Shown here piece after piece: positions 48,618 through 61,300 of a stretch of 64,000 nt of DNA (position 1 is the first letter of the stretch; each line of letters starts with the position of its first letter). This DNA is from Latrodectus hesperus. Its lineage: Eukaryota; Arthropoda; Arachnida; Araneae; Theridiidae. The notes under the pieces were generated by a model. It was not told where the DNA came from and did no database searches. It saw only the letters and a list, made by a program, of their open reading frames with translations. The DNA lies in the NCBI GenBank assembly GCA_037975125.1, contig CM075862.1:45596277-45660276 (forward strand). Reading direction: 5' to 3'. Both the position numbers and the translations under genes were made by a program.

Positions 48618-51600
48618 TTTATATATATTTAAAAATAATTGCACACACAAGTACCTTTAAATTTTGTATACTATAATAAATAATTCAATATACATAAAAT
48701 AAAGCCACTTTGTGTGACATCACAAATCTCGCGCCTCCAAACCTCATCATATTCTTTATGGTTTATTCTATGAAGAGAAGTGCTTTTTAATGAGAAGAAA
48801 TTAATATCGAAAATAATCTGGAATATGAGCAGAAAAAATTATAAATTCGATGGTAATTTATTGTATAAGTCTTATATCTTTTGAATGCATTACCTTAATC
48901 TTTGAAAACATTAAGAATGTCACAGTAAAAGAAAACATTTAACAAAATATGTGATTTTAAAATTTGTATTTCAAATATTTGTTTAATGTTAAAATCAACC
49001 TAAAGTACTCATTTGAAATCACTCGATTAATTAATTTTTTTAATTTTCTTGAATACATAATTCAATCAATAAAATTTTTAATTTTATTTCATGCAAAAAA
49101 TCTGAAAAAATCACAAATTTTTTTAAAAATAACTTTAGATTGAAAAAAAACAAACATGTATTCAACAAATGTAAAACATGTTTCAACAAGAAATAATATG
49201 GAAATCATATTTCATGTAAAATATCTTATAAATTCATCCAGTTTGATACTCCTTAAGCGAGTTAAACAGTATTTCCTTCATCGTATAAAATTAAATGTAT
49301 GTTACTTAATTCAATATTTTTATTTTCACACTGATATGATTAAAAATGAACAACAGTCTGTAAGCTAAAGGAAGATATTAAATGATTCTTCAAATAATCA
49401 AAATCAGAATATTTCTTACTCCAATTTGACTTCACACCTTACAGATTTATTTGAAAAATTTGAATATATAATACATCGTTGACTAGAATGAAACCTTATA
49501 ACTTTCTCTCTGGGAAACTATACTCAAATCACTAAATTATATGTACTCTCCAAAATATACAATCAAATTCTCATTTCAAATCGATAACTATGATATCCAC
49601 AAAAATGAGATCATCTCTTGTCAACAGCTAAATATTTAATATGATGTATAATGATTTTAACTGGTTGTATAAGCATTCAAATTGTCAATTAAACTAATAT
49701 TTTTACCATACTCACCCATACTTCATTGAAATAAATAAGCATTCACAATCTTTTTGATGGAAGTGTTAAGCTTATAGAGCAGTCTTTTAACATTTTTTAT
49801 CTTAAATTTACAAATAATAATAATAATAAAATATGAACTAAAAAATCGTTTTTCACACTGAATTATCATTAATAAACTAAAGTAGGAACAAGTGAGTATA
49901 ATACTTATATTTCCAACAAAAATCACTATTTCAATACTTTATAAAAATATTTAATTCACAGTGAGACTTTCAGAAAAATTTATAATTTAAAATAAACATC
50001 AAGTTCCAGATATTTTGAAAAAAAAACGACCTGTTTAATTTGTTCTTTTGGCCATGAAAGAAATAATTGCATTTCTAAAAATTCCCAATATTGTTGTATA
50101 TCAAATATATTAAACTTGGAAATAGTTTTCCAGAAATATATCTTATAAAAAATGTATTTTAAAGTGCTTTGCCATCAAAACCTTAATTCATTCTCGATCA
50201 TTTTTATCAATTATTTAATAAAACATTTCGATTAATACCATTAATTTTAATATTTTGTGTATTTCGTTAAAAGTTTGGTATCATTAATAAAGTATAAATG
50301 CTGAGCATAATATAAATTTTAAGAAAATTGATATAAGAATAAGAATGGAGTAAAAATACTTATAAACATAAAAGATGTACGAATAAGTAAAATGATATTA
50401 ATCATATATTCGTAATTATTTTATTTCCCTTAAATGTGATAACTTTGTATTATAATTAATTGAAAAGCTGTATTTAAAAGAACGAAAATATGTAACTTAA
50501 AAATTAAAAGAAAAAAATTATTTCTTTAAATAAAAAGTTTTAGTAAATTATATTTTGAGTAATAAATAAAATGTTGGTTACATTTATTGTCAAATAATAA
50601 TTACAAATATTAAATTTAAAATGTCTATGTAAAATGTAAACATATTAACTGTTTTAAAAATCTATAAAAATTTAGATAACATGAATATTCAGAAACTTAC
50701 GTCAAAACAATGTTATGTAGAAATTTACATTCTACATCAAAATAAAAAAATTTTAAGTAGGTTGGAAATTTATAACAAAATATTAATATAAAAATAGCTT
50801 GCTACCGAAATTATTCTTTCTAATCCTGTAATGAATAGAATTAATTTCATAGCTTTTTATTTAATATTATAAAAACAGAGAGTGAAAATTTTTGGTTTTA
50901 ATCTAATTCTTAAGATTTAAAATCTGATATAAAAATTGTATATAATTCTCTTAATGGCTTCCATTTTTCTAAGAAATTACTTCGAAGAAAGAATAATTTT
51001 ATAAAACATTTTCTCTATCATCTCTCAAATTGTTTTACTTTTAGCTTATTTTGGTAGCATGAGATTTCCGTGGGGCAATTTTTTGTTATTTAACACTCAG
51101 GATTATAACGATAACTTCAATCTTTCCTCCAAGGTAATTATATAGGAATAATTTCTTCTAAGAATTCTTTTTAAAAGAAGTATTTTTTACACAATATACC
51201 GTCAGTATTTTAATCTTGTATTTGAAATTAATTTTACTTAGTTAATTTTACGAAATTTTTCGGCTCTATTATCCTCCTTTATTATTTAAGTAATGACTCA
51301 GATTATATTAATTGAAAAAACTACATTATTTAAAACTTATCATTTACTGATTTTGGCGTAATTTTTACAATATTTGTTTTTAAAAAGAGAGAAATATGAG
51401 GTACTTTTTAATGTAGAAAAATACATAATGATTAATAATTTCTTACCGTTAAAAATAAATTTTTTTACTTTATAGAATTACAGACGGAAATATACCAGAT
51501 ATGATATAGATACAAATTATTATGGAAAAACTTCAAGCACAAAAAAAATGTATTTAGACGTGGAACTTGTTTTTTTCGTAACAGAATTAAACAATTCAAA

Positions 51601-51779
51601 TATTTTACAAATATCAAAATATGAAGATATATGTCTATAAAAGTGATGATTACTAATCTGCTTCGTCAAATATTAAAATATAATTTTAACTACCTATTTT
51701 TACGATATAAAAATTATATATCATAGTATTATGAGGTAGCTATGGGATGATGTATAAGTTTTTGATTTAAGTGAAAAAC
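48618..51779. other. AT-rich non-coding stretch
   Basis: About 3.2 kb of spacer; no feature recognised. Confidence 0.55.
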
Positions 51780-52460
51780 CACACAGGCTCAAACAGGTCA
51801 ATTAGAAGGAGTTCAATTAGTTGGAATAATTGCGATGAAATCATCAAAATTTTTAGGTATCACTAAGAGTACGGTCTTCTTTCGTACATACAATGGGGTA
51901 AAGTAATCTCGAAAAACGAAACAATAAAAGACAAGCTCAGTGCGAAAAACAACTTGTATTAAAAGAAATTGTAATGTCTAAAAAGAACAACTTCAGATAA
52001 AAGTAAAAGCTTAATAAACATCTAGATTCTCTAGGCTCAATACTTTCAGGTAGGAAGCACATTTATAAACAGAGCAACAATCCCTAAGAAATTTGTTACA
52101 GTTATTATTGATGAATGCCGTTTACAGTAGTACTGCTACCACATGAACTTGTTAAATAATTTGCAGAAGACAGCTATATAGTCAGATGAATTACATACGA
52201 AATAAACTTTGTTTTTTTGTTGGAGATAGAAATCTCCAAGATAATGCTCCTGTTCATGTAGCGGACTTCTGAATCACAGTTAGATAAACACCAGGATGGA
52301 AGGAAACATCTAAGTCCTGAATTTCATAAACTGAGCATAAACGAAGCCGTCATCGTTCTTTTATAGCATTCAAATCAGAACCAATATCCTCCATCAGCAT
52401 TTTTGTTAGAAACTAAGAAATACCGTGAGAATGGTACAATATTCCACTAAAAAGAAAAAG
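51780..52460 (+). pseudogene. Probable Tc1-like transposase relic
   Basis: Very worn. Frames show pieces in Tc1 order: QLVGIIAMKSSKFLGITKST near 51818 resembles the helix-turn-helix start, RKTTCIKRN near 51945 the linker between DNA-binding halves, and QDNAPVHVADF-type text near 52225 (ASp of the catalytic pair) ahead of remnants of the last catalytic block. Stops are frequent. Each piece alone is weak; the order is what supports the call. Confidence 0.45.
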
Positions 52461-54844
52461 ATATTAAACCACCTCTTTAAACACTTTTATGACTCGGTAA
52501 TCAGGTAAATTTGGCTATATTGCAAATTTGATGGAAATATCATTTACTACTAAAATAAAAAATAGTAAATATGCAAAAGAAATTTTTTGAATAAAGTGAA
52601 GTTTAAAACTGTTTTCCAGAGAATTAAAGTCGATTTCAATGCATTATTTAGATACTTTGAATTAACTACTTATGTAGTTTTTAATTTTTTCTATTGCGTT
52701 ACGTTTTGGTAGTGTGATTTTATTCATTATTAAGTCCTATTGTCTTTAATATTTTATTTTAACAATCTAACATCAACAATCTAACAATAACAATTTAATA
52801 AATAACAAAATTTTCATAATTAATTTCCATAAAATGAGTTACACACCATAATACACTGGTGCCAATACGGTCTTCATACGACCGTATTCAAATAGCAACT
52901 GAGCTAGATTCCTTATCGGATAGGGAAGATGTGCTTCTCATTCCCTTTTTAGGGATTTCTGTGTCTGAGTTGCCACACTTTCCACTGTTTAATTATTAGC
53001 GGAAAAAAGTTACAATAAATTGCTATCTGGTCAGTCAAAAATACCAAAAAATAATTTTGTTCGTGATGAGCACCCAGTTCAATGAAAGCTATAGAAATAC
53101 ACTATTTTTTTCCGATACATGGACACAAGCAAAGCCATTAGGAGTATTTATCTTGTTTAATGAAAACATTTTTTATTCAGATTTTATAAGAAATATACAA
53201 GACATTTTTAAGTATTTATTAAATCAAACATGTCTACAATAAATCTTGAATACAGTGCTTTATCGTTAACTGTCAGCAGCGTCATTTGGCTTCCGTTATC
53301 AATTATAGTATAAAGTTAATATTTTCTTAATTATTGTCACTTGTTCTTATTAAGTATACTTATAATGCATACATGTATTAGTATGTTCAATTATTGTTAA
53401 CCATTATTCCACAAACACGAAAATTTGTCTTCTTGCTGTGTTGTTCTGTCTATATGATTTTAATTAAAATTTTATTCTTCAGAAAATAATTTTTAGCTGT
53501 ACTAAGCAATTTCAATAGCATAAATGGATTCTTTTTGAGCCAAAATAACCTTTTACTGTACTTCATAAAATAAAAAAAAAACACTGGAGTGTGTTCTTAG
53601 TGCAATACTTAATATTGATCTTTTATTGAAAGTGAGAAGTCTCAATAACCTCTGCATCGTATATAATAATTCTAAAAACATTGAAGTGAAAAATAAGTGC
53701 CCACCAAACGCCTTCTAAACAGATAAAACGCCTTTTAAATGGCTCACTCTATCGATGGTTTGGTGATAAAAACTTAAAATGCGATATATTTTCATATACT
53801 CTTGCTATAAAGTTTTTCCGTCAGTCGTAAAATGTTTTTTATCATAAAGTTTGAACTGTTATGTTACTCAATAAATAGAAAAGTTTATGTGGAGTACAAC
53901 GATTAAGAAACATATATTTTTCAATATTTGATATTAAGAAATTGAACAGTATGAAATAATTAAACATATAGCTAGATGTTTGAGAGAGAATTTCAAATTA
54001 TTTATTAATAAGATGAATAAAAATACTATTTAAACATTAAGTGTTAATTTGTGTTTACAGATAAATTAATTTACAAATAATGTCATTATATTTATATCGA
54101 TTATGTAATTTTAAGCTTAACATACAAGTGCATAAAAAATGTTGTAAGAAAATTTTTCTATGATTTATCTTCGTGATAAGACACAAAACTAGTAATAATT
54201 TTCCAATGCACTTTATAAAATTTTTAAACACATATTCAAGAATTTTTTTTTTGTAAATGCGACATAATGTGTATTTTGAGTTATTATCATCTTTATGATG
54301 GGGAATAATTATCTGAAGTAAAAGCGTATATGAAGAATAACTACATTTCCAAGCAGTAAAAAATTTTGATTCAGATCTAAAAATATGTCAGTCAATATTG
54401 CTTATTTAAAAATAGAATTTTACAACTAAATATTGCTTAAGTACGAGAATTAATATATTTCTATCAAATTACTAATATTTTGGATTAAACATATTGAAAT
54501 TTTATTTTTCAATAATTTAATTTACGAAAATTTATAGAATTTTGATTGTAATTTCAAATAAAAAATTTCTTTCGTTATGAATTACCATATCTAAACAATA
54601 CATACACTTTTTTATAAAAAAATCTATTGAAATCTTATATTAATCTAAATAATATTTAAATGCTGGTGGGCAATGCAAATTTCCTGATCTTCATGGATCA
54701 GTTGATGGATTAGGCTCCATATAAACATAAATTGAATTGTGTTTTGATACATGAACAAGTGATGAAATGGTCATTAACTGGCATCCCTCCTTCTATATTC
54801 ATCTTCATTTACATATTTTAACGATTAGTTAATGTTCATATGCA
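52461..54844. other. Mostly AT-rich non-coding stretch
   Basis: AT-rich except 52822-52993, where a 53-codon frame without stops (including SYDRIQIATELDSLSDRED) ends at TAG; its nature is unknown (see findings). The rest shows nothing recognisable. Confidence 0.45.
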
Positions 54845-54965
54845 TCAAGAACTTAGCAGGAGGGCCGTTAACTTGAACACCAGCAGGACTCCCTGTACCT
54901 AACCCAGGGAGGGTTCTACCAGTTTGGGCGGAGTCTGCTGGGGAGAAAGAATGAAGCACCTTTAG
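54845..54965 (-). mobile_element. SINE family B tail module fragment
   Basis: Minus strand: CCCAAACTGGTAGAACC ... GGTTAGGTACAGGGAGTCC then CTGCTGGTG, the family B tail, but with TTCAAGTTAA in place of the (CAA)n end, followed directly by CGGCCCTCCTGC. The same follow-on appears after the SINE tail at 55533. Confidence 0.6.
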
Positions 54966-55189
54966 GGTAGCGTCACCCCTGCCTGTGGTCCCGAGCTCCC
55001 AACGCAGCAGCTCAAATTAGCATAGGAGGGTAGTTGCCTCACTGCTGCTATTGAGTGCCTCCAGTGGACAAGTTTATTTAGACTTTAGAACCTAGAATGA
55101 TTCTTGTGCATTTAATTGACCACGGGTACCTGACCTGGTTTGTTCTTGAAATGGGAAGTACCGGTGGTGGAATTTTGTTGTTGTCCCTA
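54966..55189. other. Unassigned GC-richer stretch
   Basis: Less AT-rich than spacer, with GGTCCCGAGCTCCCAACG and related text; it probably belongs to the repeat mosaic on either side, but no family was recognised. Confidence 0.35.
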
Positions 55190-55532
55190 GTGGCTTAGGA
55201 TGACCATCCATCGAAGTTTTGAGATATTGATTCTTCTTCATTGGTTCTTGGGCTCTCATCATCGTCGCGCTCAGGGGTTATTAGCTCCCTGTGCTCCGAG
55301 AGGACTGTTACCAGCGAGATGATGTTGGCTTTTGCTTACGGATGGTGGATAACATTTTTCAACCATTCTATTCTCAGGTGTTCGCTGGGGGTATTAAAAT
55401 GCCAGGAGCTGGTGAGTGGGAACGATGTGGCATAGTGAAGTGGGTCGCCCGTATGATCATAAGCACAGTTGTTGCTTGGTAGAGCACCAATTCTATATAA
55501 ATAACTCGGGAATGGGCCATAGCAGGAGGCCC
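55190..55532 (-). pseudogene. LINE ORF2 C-terminal fragment
   Basis: Minus strand frame open over about 110 codons with ASCYGPFPSYLYRIGALPSN, AYDHTGDPLHYATSFPLTSS and WHFNTPSEHLRIEWLKNVI in order, then decaying into ISLVTVLSEHRELI. This is the style of the last residues of spider jockey- or I-like ORF2 proteins after the zinc motif. It begins exactly where a family B SINE tail ends (55533), so upstream ORF2 is cut off by that junction. No catalytic domain is present. Confidence 0.6.
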
Positions 55533-55755
55533 GTTGTTGTTGTTGCACCAGCATACTTCTCTGTACCAAGCCCTTAGATGGACTTTACCAGTTGGATAGA
55601 AGCAGCCGGATGGAATCTTCGTGATTTTGAAGCAGAGAGCAAGCAGAAGATTCCCAAGACTTGACCTGCCACCCCCAGATGAGTTTCCTCACCTGGAGGA
55701 CATTGTGGCCAGATTTAGTGTGCCCCTGCCGCCTTTAGCGAAAGCAACAGAACAA
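55533..55755 (-). mobile_element. SINE family B copy, 5'-truncated
   Basis: Minus strand: TTCGCTAAAGGCGGCAGGG, then TTGGGAATCTTCTGCTTGC, then TTCTATCCAACTGGTAAAG and GGCTTGGTACAGAGAAGTATG, ending GCAACAACAACAACGG. The order matches 5941-6256 and 47203-47486; the tRNA-like head is missing. Confidence 0.7.
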
Positions 55756-56140
55756 GTTACAAAAATATGTGGAATTTCAAACTTACAGGAAAACATAGAA
55801 TTACAAATGATGAGAATACAATGTGAAAGAATTACAATGTATGAAAATACAAAGGATTACAAATAATGACTAACTGAAAAACACACTAACGAAAAATGAC
55901 ACACTGAAAAAAAGAATTTGAAGTGGAGCTCATAAATCAAAAACAGTCTATTGAAAAGAGTCCATTAAAATAGGTTATAGCTGCTAATTGCTTAGTAAAG
56001 TCTAAGCACTTAGGCTTAGTACTGAAGTCCAAGTACTTAGGCTTGGGATATTAGCAGAGGAGGGTCACTGATGATTCTTCTTGAGCCACGTGAATAAGCA
56101 CTCTTGATTAATTAGGAAGTCCATTAGTTGTTTTAGTTTT
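55756..56140. other. Unassigned stretch with short direct repeats
   Basis: Around 55990-56050 the word AAGTCTAAGCACTTAGGCTTAG and close variants recur three times. No gene or element recognised. Confidence 0.4.
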
Positions 56141-56493
56141 TGTCTAGAGCCTAGTGGTTAGGGAATCGACCTTCCATCTGGAAGTGCGGGGTTCGATTCC
56201 CAATGCCGCCAAAGACCCACCAAGTACTTGCGATATACATGATCGTTAAATCTGTGGAATTGAAAGTTCTGTGGTCGGTCATTGAGCAGTTACCATGGGC
56301 GCAATGGTCTGGAGAAAGTTTCCTTCCATTTCAGATCAATGTCAATATTGAGGAAGTCGAACCTCTGGTGGTGCCATCTATCGGAGGATTTAAAGAGCAA
56401 AGACGTACTTTTACCTTAGTGGTGGTCTGATTAAAACGAATGAGGCTCTCTATTCACTTGGCTTGTGTAAGTGTCATAAGTAACAACAACAAC
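56141..56493 (+). mobile_element. SINE family A, full copy
   Basis: The head GCCTAGTGGTTAGGGAATCG with B box GGGGTTCGATTCCCAATGCC is the best-preserved tRNA-like head of the family here. The body is colinear with 22815-23193 and the end is CATAAGTAACAACAACAAC. Confidence 0.88.
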
Positions 56494-56854
56494 TCAGTTG
56501 TACATGATAACGTTGATTCATTTATTGCCTAAAGTTTTATTTTGTTAAATAAAAAGCTAAATTATAATCAATAAAATTACGTTAAAAAAGTATACGCAAT
56601 CATGGATCCAGACACATGATCCATTCAACAAATGCTTATTTGGATTGCAGTGACTCATTTCTCTTAAGAAGTATAGCATTGTGGAAAAGTAGAAGTTGCT
56701 AAGGAGTCAATATTGTTTTGACTTTTGTTTTGGTTATTATCTATCCTTGAGTGAAATTATGTTTCAAGTATCAACTTAGTATAAGAGGTGCTTAATGTAT
56801 TATGAGATTTCATTCAATTTTTAATTTGAAGAATACAACAAAAGTAAATTGTAA

Positions 56855-57292
56855 ATGATGCGGCTATATGCAAGCGAAACGTGGATATTGAATGTTGATA
56901 TTCAGTGAGCCCTGGAAATCTTTGAAAGGAAGGTATTAAGAACTATCTATGGGCCTATACAGGAATAGGGTTGCTGGTGAGCCAGATATAATTTTGAATT
57001 GTATAGTCTGTATAACCAGCCCCAGATTACCCAGATTATCTGAAACAACAGGCTAAGATGGCTTGGTCATGTCTGGAGAAGCCGGGAATGTAACCCCACA
57101 AGAATATCAACGCTTAAGAACTCCGAAGGATTCCATGCCCGAGGAAGACCACCAACAAGATATCTCGTTGACCCTGAAAATGACCTCAGGCTACTGAAAA
57201 TTGGGAACTGGAAAAGTGTCACTCTGGACAGACTGGGCTGAAAATGGCGTATTGCAGAGGTAGCTAAGACCTGTAATATGTTGTTACGCTAT
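56855..57292 (+). pseudogene. LINE RT C-terminal fragment (RNase H-less type)
   Basis: Broken frame reading: a LYASETW-like block, ALEIFERKVLRTIYGP, then NRLRWLGHVWRS, then FHARGRPPTRYLVDPENDLR, a TGG to TGA change near 57239 and WRIAEVAKTC. This LRWxGH ... RGRP ... DLR series is the usual end of ORF2 in RTE/CR1-like LINEs, downstream of the RT core. Only this 3' part remains, and internal stops make it non-functional. It lies 360 bases after the family A SINE at 56141, whose relation to it is unknown. Confidence 0.75.
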
Positions 57293-57552
57293 TAAAGAAG
57301 AAAGAAGAAGAAATACGTTCAGTATAAATTATTATGTAATGACATTATAATCTCTATATTGGGATTCTAATACAGAATGACACAATTTCTAATCATTGTT
57401 AATATTTGGATATGTTGTAGAGTTTAAAAAATTATTCAATTAAAAAATATATGATAGCTCTAATGGTTTACATTATTTATAGAAAAAAATTCAGAAGTAG
57501 ATTGCTCATTATATCTTAAAGTGAATATTTTAATTGTAAAACATAATAATCC
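57293..57552. other. AT-rich non-coding stretch
   Basis: GAAGAAGAAA-rich end of the LINE fragment, then A/T spacer. Confidence 0.45.
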
Positions 57553-57718
57553 AGCAAACACAAAGATGCCGGGCATCCATCGGGCCGCTGATGTCAGCCG
57601 TCTTGGCCAGCAGCGGCCCACCGGTATTTGGCCTCGTCGGCTCCGTCAATAAATTGGTCGTCGTCATTGCTGATGGGCCGTCAGTACGGTCCGCTGTTGG
57701 TCCAACGCCGACCTTGTA
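57553..57718. repeat. GGCC-rich degenerate repeat block
   Basis: About 165 bases, strikingly GC-rich for this window, dense in GGCC, GGGCC and GGCCC cores (TCGGGCCGCTGATG, CTTGGCCAGCAGCGGCCC, GATGGGCCGTC, GTTGGTCC). It begins abruptly after AT-rich DNA and ends inside a transposase frame. A similar block is at 62876-63085. Confidence 0.6.
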
Positions 57719-58190
57719 GTTAACGTGCCATTGTAAAATATTGGGCCTATCAGCTTGTTATTGTAAATTGCGCACCAAACGTTAATAGCATACCGCATTT
57801 GATGTCGAACGTCGACGAAACACTTAAGATTTTCCAGCACCCAGTAATGGGTGCTTTGCCTAATGTACATGCCATTGCAGACGTACGATGTGCCACGTGA
57901 CAGCATGAAACAACAAATGCCCGTTTTTATTGCCGTTACAAATGCCCGTCTTCACATTAATGCCAACAAGGTATCTTTTCGTACTAAATCGAGGATGCTC
58001 TACAACTTTGTAAATCACTTTTTTTATCTATCTTGTCCCGTTTTCGAGATATGAATTCTAACTCCACAGTTTTCCACCAGATGGCGCGGTAGGTGGTTTC
58101 ATTCAGCAGCGCATGGCTTCTTTACTATGACACTACTTTTATCAATATAGTAGCAGCTGTTCCGAAATTAAGAGGGTGGCAAGGGACTTT
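57719..58190 (-). mobile_element. IS630-like transposon remnant, second lineage
   Basis: Minus strand. 57717-57849 encodes THYWVLENLKCFVDVRHQM and YAINVWCAIYNNKLIGPIFY then NGTLT, the block between the first and second catalytic Asp in DUF4817-type transposases. It is cut exactly after NGTLT by the GGCC-rich block. Upstream, 57900-58090 contains CATATCTCGAAAACGGGACA-type text resembling the subterminal region of such elements. The right side near 58090-58190 is unassigned. It differs from the copy at 47702 and retains a different part of the protein. Confidence 0.55.
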
Positions 58191-58203
58191 AGTGGATATA
58201 CAT

Positions 58204-58221
58204 GTATATATATATATATAC

Positions 58222-58309
<88 letters not shown>

Positions 58310-58310
58310 G
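58204..58310. repeat. (TA)n microsatellite with (ACATA) interruptions
   Basis: About 105 bases, mostly TA with a few TACA units at the left side. Confidence 0.95.
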
Positions 58311-58319
58311 TATATACAT

Positions 58320-61300
58320 ACACATTACAATTAATAACACTAAGTAACAAATGAAAAATCAACATTCATCAATTTTGACAATTCTTTTATTAAAAATAGA
58401 GACAAATAATTGGGTTAAATGAAAATAATTTCAGCTGAATGACTTAATAGAAATTCTAAACATCTGACTTCAAAATTTCAATGTAATGTTTTAAATAGAA
58501 TCTTACATTTTCAAGATTATAATAAAAGTAAGTAAGTAATTTATAACATACACTTTGTATTTCATGCTTTAAAAAATCATATTTTTAACTAATAAAAAAT
58601 AGTTGATAAAATATACATCAATGATTATCACATTATTTTTTACACATAAGCTACAATTACAGATAAGTAAAGTTTATGAAATCATAGTAATTAAAATAAA
58701 TACTCAGATGAATTTTAAAACATATTGAGAATCTCGAATTATTTATACAATATTCTATGCTGAATCTTATTAACATGGAATTTAGTCTTTTTTTACAAGT
58801 AATTACAGATTGATGGAAAAAATTACGTCAATTAATGCAAAAGATTTACAAATTTTGAATATATGCATTCTAGTTGTTGCTCAGTAAATTTACATCACAA
58901 GTAATTAACATAATTATGAATTATTTAGAAGTAAAAATGTTTTACATAACTTTTTAATTCTTATTTTACACAAAGTATTAAATTTATATTTAATCCAATG
59001 TTATTAGAAAATAAGTTATTGATTCTGGACTGGTTTAAATGGGTACAATTTACATTAGAATGGGGAGATGTTAGAAACACAATAAGCTTCAAAGCTAATG
59101 TATAAAAGGAAATATTAGCAAGTAGCCATCAATAATAAATATAAGCAATAATTTCTTACTTTATTTAAAAAATATTACCTATATTTACTTGCTAATAGTA
59201 TTTATAATTACAATTATTTGCAAATCTTATGTTAACTACATTTAATTGTATTAAAATTAAATTATTTGTTAATATTATTTACAATTATAATTATTTGCAA
59301 AAATCACATTGTTTACAATTATTTGTTAATAAAAATATTTAAAAAAATTGTAGCACAAGGAAATAAATTATCTGATTTGTAATTACCAATGATATGGAAA
59401 AATATGTATTTATGGTTAGATGTGGTCATTGATCGAGACTACATATAAGCATAAAATACTTATTAAAATAGATATTGCTCACCATAATTATATCACTTAA
59501 CACACAGATGTGAATTATTAAATATGAAAATGAAATGAATAAAGCTAATTTTTTTATTCTTACATATTTTAAAAAAAACTGCTTAAAATAATTAAAAAAC
59601 TGTTTAAAAATAATCTCAAGAAAAGTAAAATGAATATATAAGTTTGATATTACATTCGAGGCTTAAAGTAAATGCATATCAAAACTAAACAATACATTAC
59701 AAAGAATGACTTTTTTTCCTAGATATTCTTATCATTTATTAAAAAAGAATATTTTCTAAAATGAGTTAAAGAAAAACTATATTTGTCACCACATTATAAC
59801 ATTTTTTTAAAAATTTTTACAACTGATAAATTTGCATAGTCAGAACTACTCAATTTGTAAATTAAATTTCTCAAGTTACAAAATAAATTTCTTATGAAAA
59901 AAAAAACTTTATTCACTTTGAATATATAAAATATATAAAAGAAGCACTTAAATGATTTCAGAAATTTATACACTGTTCTTAATTTAATGATTAAAAAAAG
60001 TTCAGCAATATTTCAAAATTTATTCTATATTTCTTCCTTTCTCGAGAAAATATAAGCCTTTGATCGAGACCACATCTAAAAACGGGAAATTCCAGAATAG
60101 CGATGTTGAACTCAGAAAAATTGAATCCTTTTTGTTGAGTTGAGAGAATAGCAACTTCTGCAGCATGACATCTGTGAGTAGATAGTTCTATAAATAAAAA
60201 ATATCTATTAGTTCCAAATGAAAGTTAATTTGACACAAAAGATTTTTTGCCTTTATATATGCAGAAGATAAAATGTGCTCAATTGGGCTATGTTGGTTAG
60301 AGTGGAAAAGGAAAATGTCTTAAAACTTAAAATTGATTAATTACATGAGAATATATAAAGGTTTCCAATATAATATACTTATACCAAATGTTATTGAGAA
60401 AAAATTTCTATAACAAATTCAAGTTTTGAAAGAAGCTAGAAAAAGGATAAAATGTATAAATAAAGAAGACTGAACTATTTCCTTCATGTAATTTGGCAAT
60501 ATTATTTTCTTATTTTCTTTTCTAAGTTTTGATTTCATAATCATTTGCAACCAGTAAACAGCTGATCCAACTCAGCTATAAAACAACACATCCAACATGT
60601 TAATGAATAAAATATCACTTTTAAAATATTAAATGCTTAACTGATAAATAAGATTGAACTTAAATTATATTCTTTTCTCTAATAAAACGATTAAATTATT
60701 CTCAAGATGGATATCACAAAATTTTGACTCTTTGATAACAAGTGGTGTTTTGAATAATTTCGGCCAATATCTGGGCTTTAAATTTAATCGTTTTATGTTA
60801 TAAATTACAATAAGAAAAACAAAAAAAATAATGTCTACTATCAAAATTGACTTTAACCTCTGTATTTTCTGTAAAATACTCAAATGAAACTCACAACAAA
60901 AGAGATTGTGCACTTAAAAACAGTTAATAAATTTAGCAATATGTACATATATATGTTTAGAAGATTAACCTAACTATGCTTACTATATTAAAATAATAAA
61001 ACAAACATGCAGTTTACAAATTCATTATCTTAAACATTATTTGTTATTATTTTGAAATTGTATTGTGAATTTCAAAATTAGAAGTATCTCTGAAATCAAA
61101 ACATAAACTTTTTTTTAACTATTTCTCATATCATACTCATTTTACTTGTATAATTTACAAATTTACTTTGTTTAAAATTATGTTTAAGTTCTTTATTTAA
61201 CTTCAATTCCTTAAGAGAAAAATCAAAAGTAAATAAAAATAATTCTGACAATATTACATCTAGGACAATATTGTCATCATAATCAGACTTTGTAAATCGG

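Noticed and set aside
60665..60913. 82-codon minus-strand frame with a hydrophobic stretch (LIVDIIFFVFLIVIY)
   Set aside because: The hydrophobic run is what AT-rich sequence encodes by chance, no splice site fits well, and a 15-bp inverted pair runs through it. Not enough to call a gene.
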